The notes beneath the pieces are model-generated. The model was not told where the DNA came from. It worked only from the letters and a program-made list of their open reading frames with translations, and ran no database searches. From the NCBI RefSeq assembly GCF_030269605.1, contig NZ_BSTQ01000002.1:434001-498000 (forward strand): a stretch of 64,000 nt of DNA, written 5' to 3'. Shown one piece after another: positions 1-11,037 of this stretch (positions are counted from its first letter, which is position 1; every line of letters begins with the position of its first letter). A program made the translations under genes and the position numbers. Source of the DNA: Lentzea sp. NBRC 105346. Its GTDB lineage: Bacteria > Actinomycetota > Actinomycetes > Mycobacteriales > Pseudonocardiaceae.

Positions 1-3000
1 TCAGGGATCCCAACCACACCGGGGAGGAGCGCTGGCCGTAGGTGGCCAGCAGTGCCTGCGCCTCGATCGGGTCGCCCAACCGAGTCCCGGTGCCGTGCGC
101 CTCGACGACATCAACGTCCGAAGTGGACAGACTGGCGGAGGCCAGTGCCGCGCGGATCACGCGTTGCTGCGACGGGCCGCTGGGTGCGGTGAGGCCGTTG
201 GAGGCGCCGTCGGAGTTGACCGCGGAGCCGCGGATGACGGCGTGCACGCGGTGGCCGTTGCGGCGCGCGTCAGAGAGGCGTTCCAGCAGGAGGATGCCAG
301 CGCCCTCGGCCCAGCCCGTGCCATCGGCCGACGACGAGAACGACTTGCAGCGGCCGTCCGGGGCGAGGCCGCCCTGACGGGTGAAGTCGACGAAGATGCC
401 GGGCTTCGACAGCACGGTCACGCCGCCCGCCAGCGCCAGCGTGCACTCGCCCGCTCGCAGCGCCTGCGCCGCCGTGTGCACCGCGACCAGCGAAGACGAG
501 CACGCCGTGTCGACCGACAGCGCCGGGCCCTCCAGGCCCAGCGTGTACGCGACGCGGCCGGACACCACGCTCGGGCTGGTGCCGGTCAGGCCGAAGCCCT
601 CCGAAGAGGACAGTGGCGGGCCGTACTCCTGCGCGAACGTGCCGGCGAAGACACCGGTCCGGCTGCCGCGCAACGACGACGGGTCGATGCCCGCGCGTTC
701 GAGCACCTCCCACGACAGCTCCAGGAACAGCCGCTGCTGCGGGTCCATCGCCAGCGCCTCGCGCGGCGAGATGCCGAAGAAGCCGGCGTCGAACATCGTG
801 GCGTCGGCGACGAAACCGCCGGGCCAGGAGCGGTCCCAGCCGCGATCGGGTGGGACGGCGCCGATCGCGTCCCGTTCCGCGATGAGCAGCTCCCACAGGT
901 CTTCCGGCGAGCGCACGCCACCGGGTAGACGGCACGCCATCGCGACGACGGCGATCGGCTCGTCGGACCGGGCGATTTCCTCGAACACCACGGCGTCGCC
1001 GCGCAGGTGCGACGCGAGTCGGCGCGGCGTGGGGTGGTCGAACAGCGCGGAGTCCGGCAGCGCGCGGCCCGTTTCGGCGGACAGCCGGGCGCTCAGTTCG
1101 ACCGCCGATATCGAGTCGAAGCCGAGGTCGGCGAACGCCCGGTCCGCGGCCACCGGCTCGGCGTGACCGAGCACGATCGCCGCCTGCGCGCGGACCACCT
1201 CGAGCAGGTCCCGGTCCTCCGCGACCACCACCGGTGGCTCCGCGTCGAACCAGTACTCCTGCCGCTGGAACGCATAGGTGGGCAACGTGACCCGCTTGCC
1301 GCCGCCGATGATAGCGGGCCAGTCGACCGGCACACCGGCCACGTGCAGCGCGGCGATCGCCGGTAGCAGCGGCTTGTCCTTGCGCAGCAACGAAACGAAC
1401 GCACCATCGGCGCAGGAGCGCGCCAACGTGGTCAGCATCCCACCGGGCCCGACCTCGACGAACCGCGTCACGCCTCGGTCGGCCAGCCGGGACACGCCGT
1501 CGGCGAACCGCACGGTCTGCCGCAGGTTGCGCACCCAGTACTCGGGGGTGTCGAACGCCGCGTCTTCCTCCACTGTGGACACCATGGTGTCGGTCGCCTG
1601 GAACTCCAGGCCCCGCAGGAACTCCTCGAAGTCGCCGAGCACGGGATCCATCGCCTGGGAGTGCGCTGCGAAGCCGATCCGCACCCGCTTGGCCTTCTCC
1701 CAGCGTCCGGCACACGCGAGCACGGCGTCCTCGGGCCCCGACAGCACCACGGACGAAGGCCCGTTGACCGCCCCGATCTCAACGTCCGCGGCGAGGAACC
1801 GCCGAACTTCGTCCTCACCGGCCGGGACAGCGACCATCACGTCGCCCGCGACCCGCTGGCACAGCTGCGACCGCAGCACGATCAACCGGCACGCGTCGTC
1901 CAGTGACAGCACGCCGGCGACGTGCGCGGCGGCCACCTCGCCCGCCGAGTGCCCCAGGACAAGGTCCGGGTGGATCCCCCACGACTCCAGCAGCCGGAAC
2001 AACGCCACCGAGACCGCGAACGTCAGCGGCTGCGCCACCGACGCGTCGTCCAGGTCACCGGTGGCGACGCCGGTCCGCGCGACGATCTCGTCGAACGCCG
2101 CCGCGAACACCGGATACCGCGCGTGCAGCTCGCGGCCCATGTCCTCGAACTGCCCGCCCGCGCCGGGAAACAGGAACGCCGTGGCACCCTCGACCACCTG
2201 GCCGCGCACTTCACCGGTCCCGAGCACCACCGCCCGGTGCTCGAAGTGCGTCCGCGTGGTGGCGAGCGAGAACGCGACGTCCTTGGTGGCCAAGGGCAGC
2301 CGCGCGATCTGCTCCCCCAACGCTCCTTCCGAACGAGCCGACACCACCAACGGAATCGATTCCGCCTCGGCCCCCGCCGGGGGGCGCGAGGTCCCCTTCT
2401 TAAGCGTCTCATGGGGGTCTGACGGTTTCGGGGCCGAAATGGAGTTATCCACAGGGGAGTTTTCGACGATCAGGTGACAGTTGGTGCCGCCGATGCCGAA
2501 GGAGGAGACGCCGGCCAGTCCGGGCGGCCACGGCGTCAGCTCCCGCTGCACGGTCAGGTTGCGCAGCGGCACGCCTGGGCGTTCGAAGTTCAGGCTCGCG
2601 GGTAGGCGGTCGTGCACCAGTGACAGCACCACCTTGAGCAGGCCGGCGATTCCGGCCGCGCCCTCGAGGTGACCGATGTTGGTCTTGACCGACCCGACGC
2701 GCACCGACGGGAACACCGCTTCCAGGGCCGCCGCCTCGACGGGGTCACCGACCTTCGTGCCGGTTCCGTGCAGCTCCACATAGGACACTTTGCCGGGAGA
2801 GACACCGGCACGCGCCAGAGCGGCCCGCACCACGGCTTCCTGCGCCGAGGGATCGGGCACGGTCAGCGCGCCGGGACCGTCGTTGTTGACCGCGGACCCG
2901 CGGATCACGGCGAGAATGGGATCGCCACCAGCCAGCGCGTCGGAAAGTCGTTTGAGCACCACGAAAGCGCCGCCCTCGCCGCGCACGATGCCGTTGGCGC

Positions 3001-3613
3001 GCGAGTCGAACGTGTAGCAGCGGCCGTCCGGCGACAGGGTGCCCAGTTCGGCCATCGCGGTGTGGCTCTCCGGCGCGAGGTTCAGCTGCACCCCACCGGC
3101 CAGCGCCAGCGACGACTCGCCGCGCAGCAGGCTCTCGCACGCCAGGTGCACGGCCACCAAGGACGACGACTGGCCGCAGTCGACGGTGAAACTGGGGCCG
3201 CGCAAGCCGAACACGTTCGACACGCGATTCGCGATGACACCGCGCTGCAGGCCGGTGACACTGCGGGCGTTGACGCCGTGCCGGAGTCGCAGTAGCGCGT
3301 AGTCGTCACCGATCGCCCCGACGAACACGCCCGCGGCCGTGCCGTGCAGCGCCGCGGGCACGATCCCCGCGTGCTCCAGGGCCTCCCAGCCCAGTTCGAG
3401 CATCAGCCGCTGGCGCGGGTCCATCTCCGCGGCCTCGCGGGGCGGGATGCCGAAGAACTTCGCGTCGAACGACCGGACGTCTTCGAGGAAGCCGCCGTGG
3501 GTCTCGCGCCGGGTGATGGCGTGCTCGCCCGCGCTCAGCAGGCGCCAGAACGCCTCGGGGTCCGCCGCGCCGGGCAGCCGGCACGCGACGCCGATGATCG
3601 CGATACCGGTCAA
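1..3613 (-). CDS. Modular type I polyketide synthase, loading module KSQ-AT-ACP followed by KS (3' part outside window)
   Basis: First protein of a modular PKS. The frame stays open to the window edge. The best start is TTG at 3613 behind GGGAGGG, reading MTGIAIIGVACRLPG. Domains: KS-like about 3607-2440, AT about 2200-1290 (GHSAGE, Ser at 1948-1946), ACP about 1215-1000 (GFDSIS, Ser at 1114-1112), then a second KS from about 970. The first KS reads VDCGQSSSL: Gln (3172-3170) replaces the active-site Cys. That is the KSQ signature of a decarboxylating loading module. The second KS has the normal VDTACSSSL (Cys at 502-500) and is the extension KS of module 1. At the AT specificity position I read FAAH, neither the malonyl (HAFH) nor the methylmalonyl (YASH) motif, so the starter is undecided. 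It sits 105 bp behind an exporter gene. It probably belongs to a different cluster extending left of the window. Confidence 0.93.
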   Translation of the reverse strand, partial: MTGIAIIGVACRLPGAADPEAFWRLLSAGEHAITRRETHGGFLEDVRSFDAKFFGIPPREAAEMDPRQRLMLELGWEALEHAGIVPAALHGTAAGVFVGAIGDDYALLRLRHGVNARSVTGLQRGVIANRVSNVFGLRGPSFTVDCGQSSSLVAVHLACESLLRGESSLALAGGVQLNLAPESHTAMAELGTLSPDGRCYTFDSRANGIVRGEGGAFVVLKRLSDALAGGDPILAVIRGSAVNNDGPGALTVPDPSAQEAVVRAALARAGVSPGKVSYVELHGTGTKVGDPVEAAALEAVFPSVRVGSVKTNIGHLEGAAGIAGLLKVVLSLVHDRLPASLNFERPGVPLRNLTVQRELTPWPPGLAGVSSFGIGGTNCHLIVENSPVDNSISAPKPSDPHETLKKGTSRPPAGAEAESIPLVVSARSEGALGEQIARLPLATKDVAFSLATTRTHFEHRAVVLGTGEVRGQVVEGATAFLFPGAGGQFEDMGRELHARYPVFAAAFDEIVARTGVATGDLDDASVAQPLTFAVSVALFRLLESWGIHPDLVLGHSAGEVAAAHVAGVLSLDDACRLIVLRSQLCQRVAGDVMVAVPAGEDEVRRFLAADVEIGAVNGPSSVVLSGPEDAVLACAGRWEKAKRVRIGFAAHSQAMDPVLGDFEEFLRGLEFQATDTMVSTVEEDAAFDTPEYWVRNLRQTVRFADGVSRLADRGVTRFVEVGPGGMLTTLARSCADGAFVSLLRKDKPLLPAIAALHVAGVPVDWPAIIGGGKRVTLPTYAFQRQEYWFDAEPPVVVAEDRDLLEVVRAQAAIVLGHAEPVAADRAFADLGFDSISAVELSARLSAETGRALPDSALFDHPTPRRLASHLRGDAVVFEEIARSDEPIAVVAMACRLPGGVRSPEDLWELLIAERDAIGAVPPDRGWDRSWPGGFVADATMFDAGFFGISPREALAMDPQQRLFLELSWEVLERAGIDPSSLRGSRTGVFAGTFAQEYGPPLSSSEGFGLTGTSPSVVSGRVAYTLGLEGPALSVDTACSSSLVAVHTAAQALRAGECTLALAGGVTVLSKPGIFVDFTRQGGLAPDGRCKSFSSSADGTGWAEGAGILLLERLSDARRNGHRVHAVIRGSAVNSDGASNGLTAPSGPSQQRVIRAALASASLSTSDVDVVEAHGTGTRLGDPIEAQALLATYGQRSSPVWLGSL

Positions 3614-3718
3614 CAGACCCTCCCAGGAGTGGCCGAAAGTTGCACCGATTCAAAGCGCGCCGCGGCCGGAGGGTCAACGAAACCGCGGGAACTCACGGTC
3701 TCGAATGGACGCGTGGCG

Positions 3719-4897
3719 TTACGTCACTACCGGCACGGACCAGGCGGTTCGGGCCCGCAGGAACGGAACCGTCAGCGTGAGCGCGGCCACCGCGAACATG
3801 CCGAAGGCGACACGGAAGTCGAACCACTCGGCCAGCAGTCCGGCGACGGCCGCGCCGACGGGCATCGCACCCCAGCTGAACAGCTTCGCCGCCGCGCTGA
3901 ACCGGCCCATCAGCTCGGACGGCACCAGCTCCTGCGCGATCGTGCGCGAGTTGACCGACCACACGGTCCCGCCCAGGCCACCGAGGAAGGCGGCGACGGC
4001 CACCGCGACCGTGTTCCCGGTGATCGCGGGCACCCCGACCATCGCGGCCGTGCCGACGAGGTCGGCGACCATCACCGTGTGGCGGCCGAACACGCGGTTC
4101 AGCGTCGTCACCGCCAGCGCGCCCACCAGTCCCCCGACGCCCAGGGCGCTGAGCAGCACGCCGTAGCCGCCGGCGTCCAGCCCCATCGCGGTCGTCGCGA
4201 CCAGCGGCATCAACGCGAGCCACGCGCCCCAGCACGCGCACAGCACGGTCAGCACCAGCGACATCAGCCGCAGCACCTCGTTGCGCCACAACACCTTCAA
4301 GCCTTCCGAGAGCTGCGAGCCCACGGTTCCGGACGGCGTGCGCGCCACGCGGAACCGGCCCACGAGCAGCAGCAACGTGCCGATACCGAGCACGTAGCCG
4401 GCGGCGGTGGCGCCGAGCGCGACGGACGTGCCGGCCGCGACGAGCAGGCCGCCGAGGAACGGGCCGCAGAACTCGTTGCACAACGTCTCCGCACCCGCCA
4501 CCCAGGCGTTCGCACGTTCGCGACCGACAGGTGGCACCGCGTCGGGCACGAGCGCGGCCGCCGAGGTCAGCGCGATCACCTCGGCGACGCCGAGGGTGAG
4601 CCCGCCCGCGTACAGCACGGGCAGGCTCACCCCGGTCAGCAGGATCGCGACGACCCCCAGTCGCATCGCGTTCGCCACCCACAACAACCGCCGCCGGTCC
4701 ATCCGGTCGACCAGCACGCCCACGGGCAGCGCGGCCAGCAGCCACGGCAGCGTCAACGTCAGCGCGACGCCGCTGACCTGCAGCGGAGAACTGGTCAACG
4801 TGGTGGCCAGCAGCGGCAGCGCGACCTTGGTGATCCCGTCCGCGAGGTTGGTCACCGCGGTGAACGCCACCAGCACGGCGGTGTTGCGCACCCTCAC
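3719..4897 (-). CDS. MFS exporter (MFS_3/EntS-like)
   Basis: A 392-residue major facilitator protein with about twelve hydrophobic segments along its whole length. The usual loop between TM2 and TM3 is present (GVLVDRMDRRR, about residues 60-70). The start is GTG at 4897 behind GGGGGA. EntS-like permeases export siderophores and other small products. This gene lies directly upstream of the PKS on the same strand, so export of or self-resistance to that polyketide is plausible but inferred. Transcription may be controlled from the inverted repeat in the divergent gap to the CGNR gene. Confidence 0.85.
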   Translation of the reverse strand: MRVRNTAVLVAFTAVTNLADGITKVALPLLATTLTSSPLQVSGVALTLTLPWLLAALPVGVLVDRMDRRRLLWVANAMRLGVVAILLTGVSLPVLYAGGLTLGVAEVIALTSAAALVPDAVPPVGRERANAWVAGAETLCNEFCGPFLGGLLVAAGTSVALGATAAGYVLGIGTLLLLVGRFRVARTPSGTVGSQLSEGLKVLWRNEVLRLMSLVLTVLCACWGAWLALMPLVATTAMGLDAGGYGVLLSALGVGGLVGALAVTTLNRVFGRHTVMVADLVGTAAMVGVPAITGNTVAVAVAAFLGGLGGTVWSVNSRTIAQELVPSELMGRFSAAAKLFSWGAMPVGAAVAGLLAEWFDFRVAFGMFAVAALTLTVPFLRARTAWSVPVVT

Positions 4898-4906
4898 TCC
4901 CCCTTA

Positions 4907-4936
4907 ACCGTCTAACGCGATAGCCGGTTAGGCGGT
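4907..4936. promoter_or_regulatory. Inverted-repeat operator between exporter and CGNR regulator
   Basis: ACCGTCTAAC (4907-4916) faces GTTAGGCGGT (4927-4936): 10-bp arms with one mismatch and a 10-bp spacer, in the 90-bp gap between divergent genes. The spacer sequence GCGATAGC recurs just downstream (about 4969). The position next to the exporter start and a short DNA-binding protein suggests autoregulation and drug-responsive control. This is inferred. Confidence 0.5.
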
Positions 4937-4987
4937 ACGTTAGCGGGCGCGGAGATAACCATCAAGAGCGATAGCTGGTGAGTTCAG

Positions 4988-5479
4988 GTGCTGGAGCCCT
5001 CGCCCGAGGCCGAGCTGGTGATGGCGTTCGCCAACACCGTCGACCTCGAGGACGGCACGGACGAGCTGGCCACGTCCGCCGAGGCGAACAAGTGGCTGCA
5101 GGCCAACGACCTGCCGCGCGTCAACGCCGCCGACCACCGCCGGCTGCTCGATCTCCGCACCGGCATCCGAGCCGCACTCGCCGGAAGCACGGAAACAGGC
5201 ACCGGGCAGGCGGTGCTCGCCGAACTGCCCGTGTTCGTGAACCTCACCGGCGATGTGCTCACCGCCACCCACAGCGCCCTGTCCCGGCTGGCCATCGCGT
5301 GGGCGGTCGTCGCCCTGACCGGCCAGGCCGAGCGTCTCAAAAGGTGTGCGGACGATGCCTGCGGCTGGGTTTTCTGGGATGTTTCCCGTAACCACAGTCG
5401 TCGTTGGTGCACGATGCGGGTGTGTGGCAACCGCGCCAAAGCACGCCGTTACACGGCTAGGCAGAAGCAAGAAAGGTAA
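4988..5479 (+). CDS. CGNR zinc-finger (ABATE-type) regulator
   Basis: 163 residues starting at GTG. The C-terminal third carries the CGNR zinc-finger signature: CADDACGW, then WCTMRVCGNRAKARRY, with four Cys spaced for one metal. The N-terminal part is the degenerate ABATE-type helical region, starting with the typical MAFANTVD pattern. The family is treated as probable DNA-binding stress regulators. Divergent orientation to the exporter and the operator-like repeat between them suggest that it controls that gene. It ends 5 bp before htpG, so read-through into htpG is possible. Confidence 0.82.
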   Translation: MLEPSPEAELVMAFANTVDLEDGTDELATSAEANKWLQANDLPRVNAADHRRLLDLRTGIRAALAGSTETGTGQAVLAELPVFVNLTGDVLTATHSALSRLAIAWAVVALTGQAERLKRCADDACGWVFWDVSRNHSRRWCTMRVCGNRAKARRYTARQKQER

Positions 5480-5484
5480 GCACG

Positions 5485-7326
<1,842 letters not shown>

Positions 7327-7355
7327 CCTGGAGGTTTCGCGCGTAGCGTTGAGGC

Positions 7356-8267
7356 ATGTCCGAAGACGCCTTGGACGCGTACTCCCGCGCCGTGAGCACG
7401 GTGGCGCGGACGGTCACGCCGCACGTGGCGAGCGTCCGCACCCCGGTGGGCAGCGGCTCGGCGGTCGTGTTCACCGACGGGCTGCTGCTGACGAACGCGC
7501 ATGTCGTCGGCTCCGCGCGCAGCGGGGCGCTGACGTTCTCGGACGGGTCCGAGTCCAACTTCTCCGTGGTGGGCTCGGACCCGTTGTCCGATCTGGCCGT
7601 GCTGCGCGCGCACGAGGGCACGCCCGAGCCCGCGTCGCTCGGCGACGCCGACCGGCTCGTCGTCGGGCAGCTGGTCGTCGCGATCGGCAGCCCGCTGGGA
7701 CTCGCGGGAACCGTGACCGCTGGCGTCGTCAGCGCGCTGGGGCGGGCCATTCCCGCCGGTCGCGGGCGCAACGTCCGGATGATCGAGGACGTGATCCAGA
7801 CCGACGCCGCGCTGAACCCCGGCAACTCGGGCGGCGCGCTGGCCATCTCGTCCGGTGCGGTCGTGGGGATCAACACCGCCGTCGCGGGCATCGGCGTCGG
7901 GCTCGCGGTGCCGGTGAACAGCACCACCCGCAAGATCATCGACGCGCTGCGCACCGACGGCCGCGTCCGGCGCGCCTACCTCGGGATCGTGGGCGTGCCC
8001 GCGCCGCTGCCGGACCCCGTCGCCCAGCGGACCGGGCAACGCGCCGGCGTGCGGCTGGTCGAGGTGATCCCCGGCGGGCCCGCGGACCGGGCCGGGCTGC
8101 ACGCGCGCGACCTCGTGCTGACCGTCGGACGCGAGCCGGTGCAGGACGCCCAGGGCATCCAGCGGCAGATGCTCGCCGAGGTGATCGGGGTGCCGCTGCC
8201 GGTGACCGTGCTGCGGCACGGCGCCATGGTGGACGTGTTCGCCGTACCCACCGAACTGCGTCCCTGA
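7356..8267 (+). CDS. HtrA/DegP-type trypsin-like serine protease with PDZ domain
   Basis: 303 residues. The catalytic triad of the S1C family is visible: His in TNAHVVG (about residue 49), Asp in SDLAVLR (about 83) and Ser in NPGNSGGAL (about 155). A C-terminal PDZ domain starts near residue 205 (AYLGIVGVP ... GGPADRAGLHARD). I see no signal peptide or N-terminal transmembrane segment, so it is probably cytosolic, unlike classical periplasmic HtrA. It starts 29 bp after htpG and may be co-transcribed as a protein quality-control pair. Confidence 0.92.
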   Translation: MSEDALDAYSRAVSTVARTVTPHVASVRTPVGSGSAVVFTDGLLLTNAHVVGSARSGALTFSDGSESNFSVVGSDPLSDLAVLRAHEGTPEPASLGDADRLVVGQLVVAIGSPLGLAGTVTAGVVSALGRAIPAGRGRNVRMIEDVIQTDAALNPGNSGGALAISSGAVVGINTAVAGIGVGLAVPVNSTTRKIIDALRTDGRVRRAYLGIVGVPAPLPDPVAQRTGQRAGVRLVEVIPGGPADRAGLHARDLVLTVGREPVQDAQGIQRQMLAEVIGVPLPVTVLRHGAMVDVFAVPTELRP

Positions 8268-8396
8268 ACCGTCCCATCCCAGCGCCATCCCAGCAGGTCA
8301 GCGGCCTGATGGGCGTTTCAGCGTCCCAGCCGGGTTCCGGTACTCCCGACCGCCGGGTTTCTTGGTGCCGATCACCACACGCATCAGGGAGCACCC

Positions 8397-9740
8397 ATGG
8401 GAAGAACGGCGCTGCCCGTCGCGGCAGCGGTCCTCCTGGCAACAGCCTGGACCGGAGCGGCCGCCACCACGGCGTTCGCGGCTCCGGTCGCGGTCTGCGG
8501 CCACACCACCGACCAGCCCGAGCTGCGGCAGGGCGCGACCGGTGCCTCGGTCGTCGAGGCGCAGTGCCAGCTGAACCTCGCGACCAAGGCGAGCCGGTAC
8601 ACGCCGATCGCGGCGGACGGCTCCTTCGGGTCCGGGACGCTGGCGCGGGTCAAGGCGTTCCAGGCCTGCGCCGGACTGTCGGTGGACGGCAACATCGGCC
8701 CGCAGACGTGGGCCGCTTTGAACACGTGGTCAGCGCACCCACGTCGTTGCGGCACCTCCACGACCTCGGCCGTTCAGTCTTCCGTCTGCGGGCACAGCTC
8801 CGCGCAGCCGACGTTGCGCAAAGGCGCCAACGGGGTGGACGTCAAGGAGCTGCAGTGCCGGCTCAACCTGGCGATGGACCCGTTCCACTACGCACCGCTG
8901 ACGATCGACGGTGACTTCGGCGGCGGCACCGAGAACCGGGTCGTGCAGCTGCAGATGTGCGCGAACCTCGGCACCGACGGCGTGGCCGGGCCGAACACCT
9001 GGGCCAAGGTCGTCGAGTGGTCGCGCACGGGTGGCTACTGTGCCCCGCCGAAGCCCGCCGGGTACTCGATCGACGGCGTCGACACCGCCAAGTACCAGCA
9101 CCCCGGCGGCGCGGCCATCGATTGGGCCAAGCTGCGGGCGGGTGGCGTCGAGTTCGCGACCGTCAAGGCCACGCGGGGTCTGAACGTCACCGACGAATAC
9201 CTTTCCGCGGATCTCTCCGGCGCTCGGGCGGCTGGGCTTGCCGTTGCGCCGTACCACTTCTACACCGCCACCGCCGCCGACACGGGTGCCGCGCAGGCCG
9301 ACCGGTTCATCAACGCCGTGCGCGCCACCGGTTACACCGCCCAGCGGGCCGGTGACCTGCCACCGGTGTTCGACCTGGAGCGCATGGACGACGGCTCCGG
9401 CCGCTGCCCGCCCTACGCGACGGTGGCCGACGCCAAGGCGTGGCTGGACCGCGTCGAGTCGGCGTTCGGGCGGCGTCCGATCATCTACACGCAGAGGTCC
9501 TTTTTGGACGACTGCATGGGTTCCACCACGGCGTTCTCCGCGTACCCGTTGCAGCTCGCGGACTACCGGCGGTCGATCACGCAGCCGCCGCTGCCGAACG
9601 GCTCGTCGAGCTGGCTGATGTGGCAGTACACCGAGTCGGCCATCCCGGACGGCATCCAGGCGCCCGTCACCGCCGACGTCTTCAACGGCACGCAGGCCGA
9701 CCTCGACCGGCTCGCCAACCGCGGCGCCGGGTCCAGGTGA
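8397..9740 (+). CDS. Secreted GH25 lysozyme with two peptidoglycan-binding domains
   Basis: 447 residues with a Sec signal peptide (hydrophobic stretch to about residue 28, cleavage near AFA-AP). Two PG_binding_1 repeats follow (about 45-105 and 130-195; each has an LRxGATG/KGANG turn, a DGxFGxGT motif and a GPxTWA end, and Cys pairs). A C-terminal GH25 muramidase domain runs from about residue 217 (YSIDGVDTAKYQ) with the acidic active-site pair in PPVFDLERMD. It should hydrolyse glycan strands outside the cell. The start is ATG behind GGGAG. Its stop codon overlaps a short remnant ORF. Confidence 0.93.
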   Translation: MGRTALPVAAAVLLATAWTGAAATTAFAAPVAVCGHTTDQPELRQGATGASVVEAQCQLNLATKASRYTPIAADGSFGSGTLARVKAFQACAGLSVDGNIGPQTWAALNTWSAHPRRCGTSTTSAVQSSVCGHSSAQPTLRKGANGVDVKELQCRLNLAMDPFHYAPLTIDGDFGGGTENRVVQLQMCANLGTDGVAGPNTWAKVVEWSRTGGYCAPPKPAGYSIDGVDTAKYQHPGGAAIDWAKLRAGGVEFATVKATRGLNVTDEYLSADLSGARAAGLAVAPYHFYTATAADTGAAQADRFINAVRATGYTAQRAGDLPPVFDLERMDDGSGRCPPYATVADAKAWLDRVESAFGRRPIIYTQRSFLDDCMGSTTAFSAYPLQLADYRRSITQPPLPNGSSSWLMWQYTESAIPDGIQAPVTADVFNGTQADLDRLANRGAGSR

Positions 9741-9892
9741 AGTTCGCGAAGACCGGCAAGTGCAACCACTGGACTCGCGTGGGGCGCGAATGGACCGTGA
9801 TCGCCTCCGATGTCCTCGACGGCACCAAGTTCACGGTGCCGAACGGCGTCCCGCTCGAAGGTGATGACGCCACCGTTCAGATCGCTTTCTGA
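9737..9892 (+). pseudogene. 51-codon remnant of a paralogue of the next secreted protein
   Basis: An ORF starting GTG at 9737 overlaps the lysozyme stop as GTGA and encodes 51 residues without a signal peptide. Its C-terminal part (GREWTVIASDVLDGTKF ... DDATVQIAF) matches the C-terminus of the following gene product (GPPWGTVATDVRDGTHF ... DAQHVDFKIAY) in order and spacing. I read it as the 3' end of a duplicated gene whose 5' part has been lost. It could also be a small translated ORF coupled to the lysozyme. Confidence 0.5.
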
Positions 9893-9908
9893 CCAAGGGG
9901 GTTTCCCA

Positions 9909-10298
9909 ATGATTCGCGGTCTATTAGTGGCGCTGCTGTTCGCTGGGGGCATGCTCGCTCCCACGTCGTCGGCATCCGCGGCCACCTGCTACGACGGCGC
10001 CATCAAGCTGCACTACGACTACCAGTCCGGCGCTCGCGACTACGGCCCCTACACGACGTCGTCGCGGTGCCGCGACATCAACATGCGGCTCATCACCGAC
10101 ATCCCCGGCGTGTACCTGGCGGCGTGCGTCGTGTTCGTCGACCACACCTCGTTGTGCAACCACGACAACAGCTACCGGATCTTCGGGCCGCCCTGGGGCA
10201 CGGTCGCGACGGACGTCCGCGACGGCACGCACTTCAAGCTCCGCGTCCGCGCCTATGACACCGATGCCCAGCACGTCGACTTCAAGATCGCTTACTAG
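9909..10298 (+). CDS. Small secreted protein of unknown function
   Basis: 129 residues starting at ATG behind AAGGGGG. A clear Sec signal peptide is present (residues 1-24, cleavage near ASA-AT). The mature part is about 105 residues with two Cys pairs and a repeated beta-like pattern, ending DAQHVDFKIAY. I do not recognise a family. Codon 6 is TTA, which is rare in such genomes and would make translation depend on the bldA-type leucyl tRNA. Its position between two secreted wall-binding enzymes suggests an extracellular role. Confidence 0.75.
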   Translation: MIRGLLVALLFAGGMLAPTSSASAATCYDGAIKLHYDYQSGARDYGPYTTSSRCRDINMRLITDIPGVYLAACVVFVDHTSLCNHDNSYRIFGPPWGTVATDVRDGTHFKLRVRAYDTDAQHVDFKIAY

Positions 10299-10308
10299 GG
10301 GGTTTCTC

Positions 10309-11037
10309 ATGAATCGTCGGACCATGTTGCGCGGCACGTTCGCCGTGAGCGCCGGGGTGGCGCTCGGGCCGGTCCTGTTCTGGGGTGAGGCGAACGCGTA
10401 TCCGTGGTCGCGTCAGCTCGAGCAGGGTATGAACGGCGGGGACGTGCTGGAGCTGCAGATCCGGGTGGCCGGCTGGGCGGCCGACAGCCCGTCGCAGACG
10501 CGGGTGTCGCTCGACGGCGACTTCGGGCCGGGCACCGCGGCGGCCGTGCGCCGGTTCCAGTCCGCCTACGGGCTGGGCGTGGACGGAAAGGTCGGCCCGC
10601 AGACGCAGGCGGCGTTGAACGCGCTGGAGCAGTCCGACGGTTCGACCGCGCACTTCAACTGGAGCGAGTTCACCGACCGGACCACCGGCACGTTCGAGGG
10701 CGGCAAGCTCTCCGCCGCAGCGGTGAAGGAGAACGCGCGCCGCTGCATGTACAAGCTGGAGGCGTTGCGCAAGAAGCTGGGCGATCGGGCGATCACGGTG
10801 AACTCCGGGTTCCGCAACATCAAGCACAACGCGGAGATCGGCGGCGCCAGCGACAGCATGCACCTGTACGGCACGGCCGCGGACCTGACCGTGCCCGGCG
10901 TGCCGAACAAGACCGTCTACCAGAAGGCCGAGACCTGCGGTTTCTCCGGCCTCGAGCGGTACACGGTCGACCACCAGCACGTCGACAGCCGTGCCGACCT
11001 CGGCCGCTCGTGGTGGTGGGAGAGCGGCACGATCTAG
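10309..11037 (+). CDS. Secreted peptidoglycan-binding M15 peptidase (D-Ala-D-Ala carboxypeptidase-like)
   Basis: 242 residues. The N-terminus has a twin-arginine type signal (NRRTMLRG followed by a hydrophobic stretch, cleavage near residue 29). A PG_binding_1 domain (about 38-105, with DGDFGPGT and KVGPQTQAAL) is followed by a peptidase M15A domain (about 115-242) with the zinc motifs SMHLYGTAADL (HxxxxxxD) and DHQHVD. It should act on peptidoglycan stem peptides outside the cell. The start at 10309 follows GGGGG in the gap. It meets the next, convergent gene at a shared CTAG that supplies both stop codons. Confidence 0.9.
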   Translation: MNRRTMLRGTFAVSAGVALGPVLFWGEANAYPWSRQLEQGMNGGDVLELQIRVAGWAADSPSQTRVSLDGDFGPGTAAAVRRFQSAYGLGVDGKVGPQTQAALNALEQSDGSTAHFNWSEFTDRTTGTFEGGKLSAAAVKENARRCMYKLEALRKKLGDRAITVNSGFRNIKHNAEIGGASDSMHLYGTAADLTVPGVPNKTVYQKAETCGFSGLERYTVDHQHVDSRADLGRSWWWESGTI

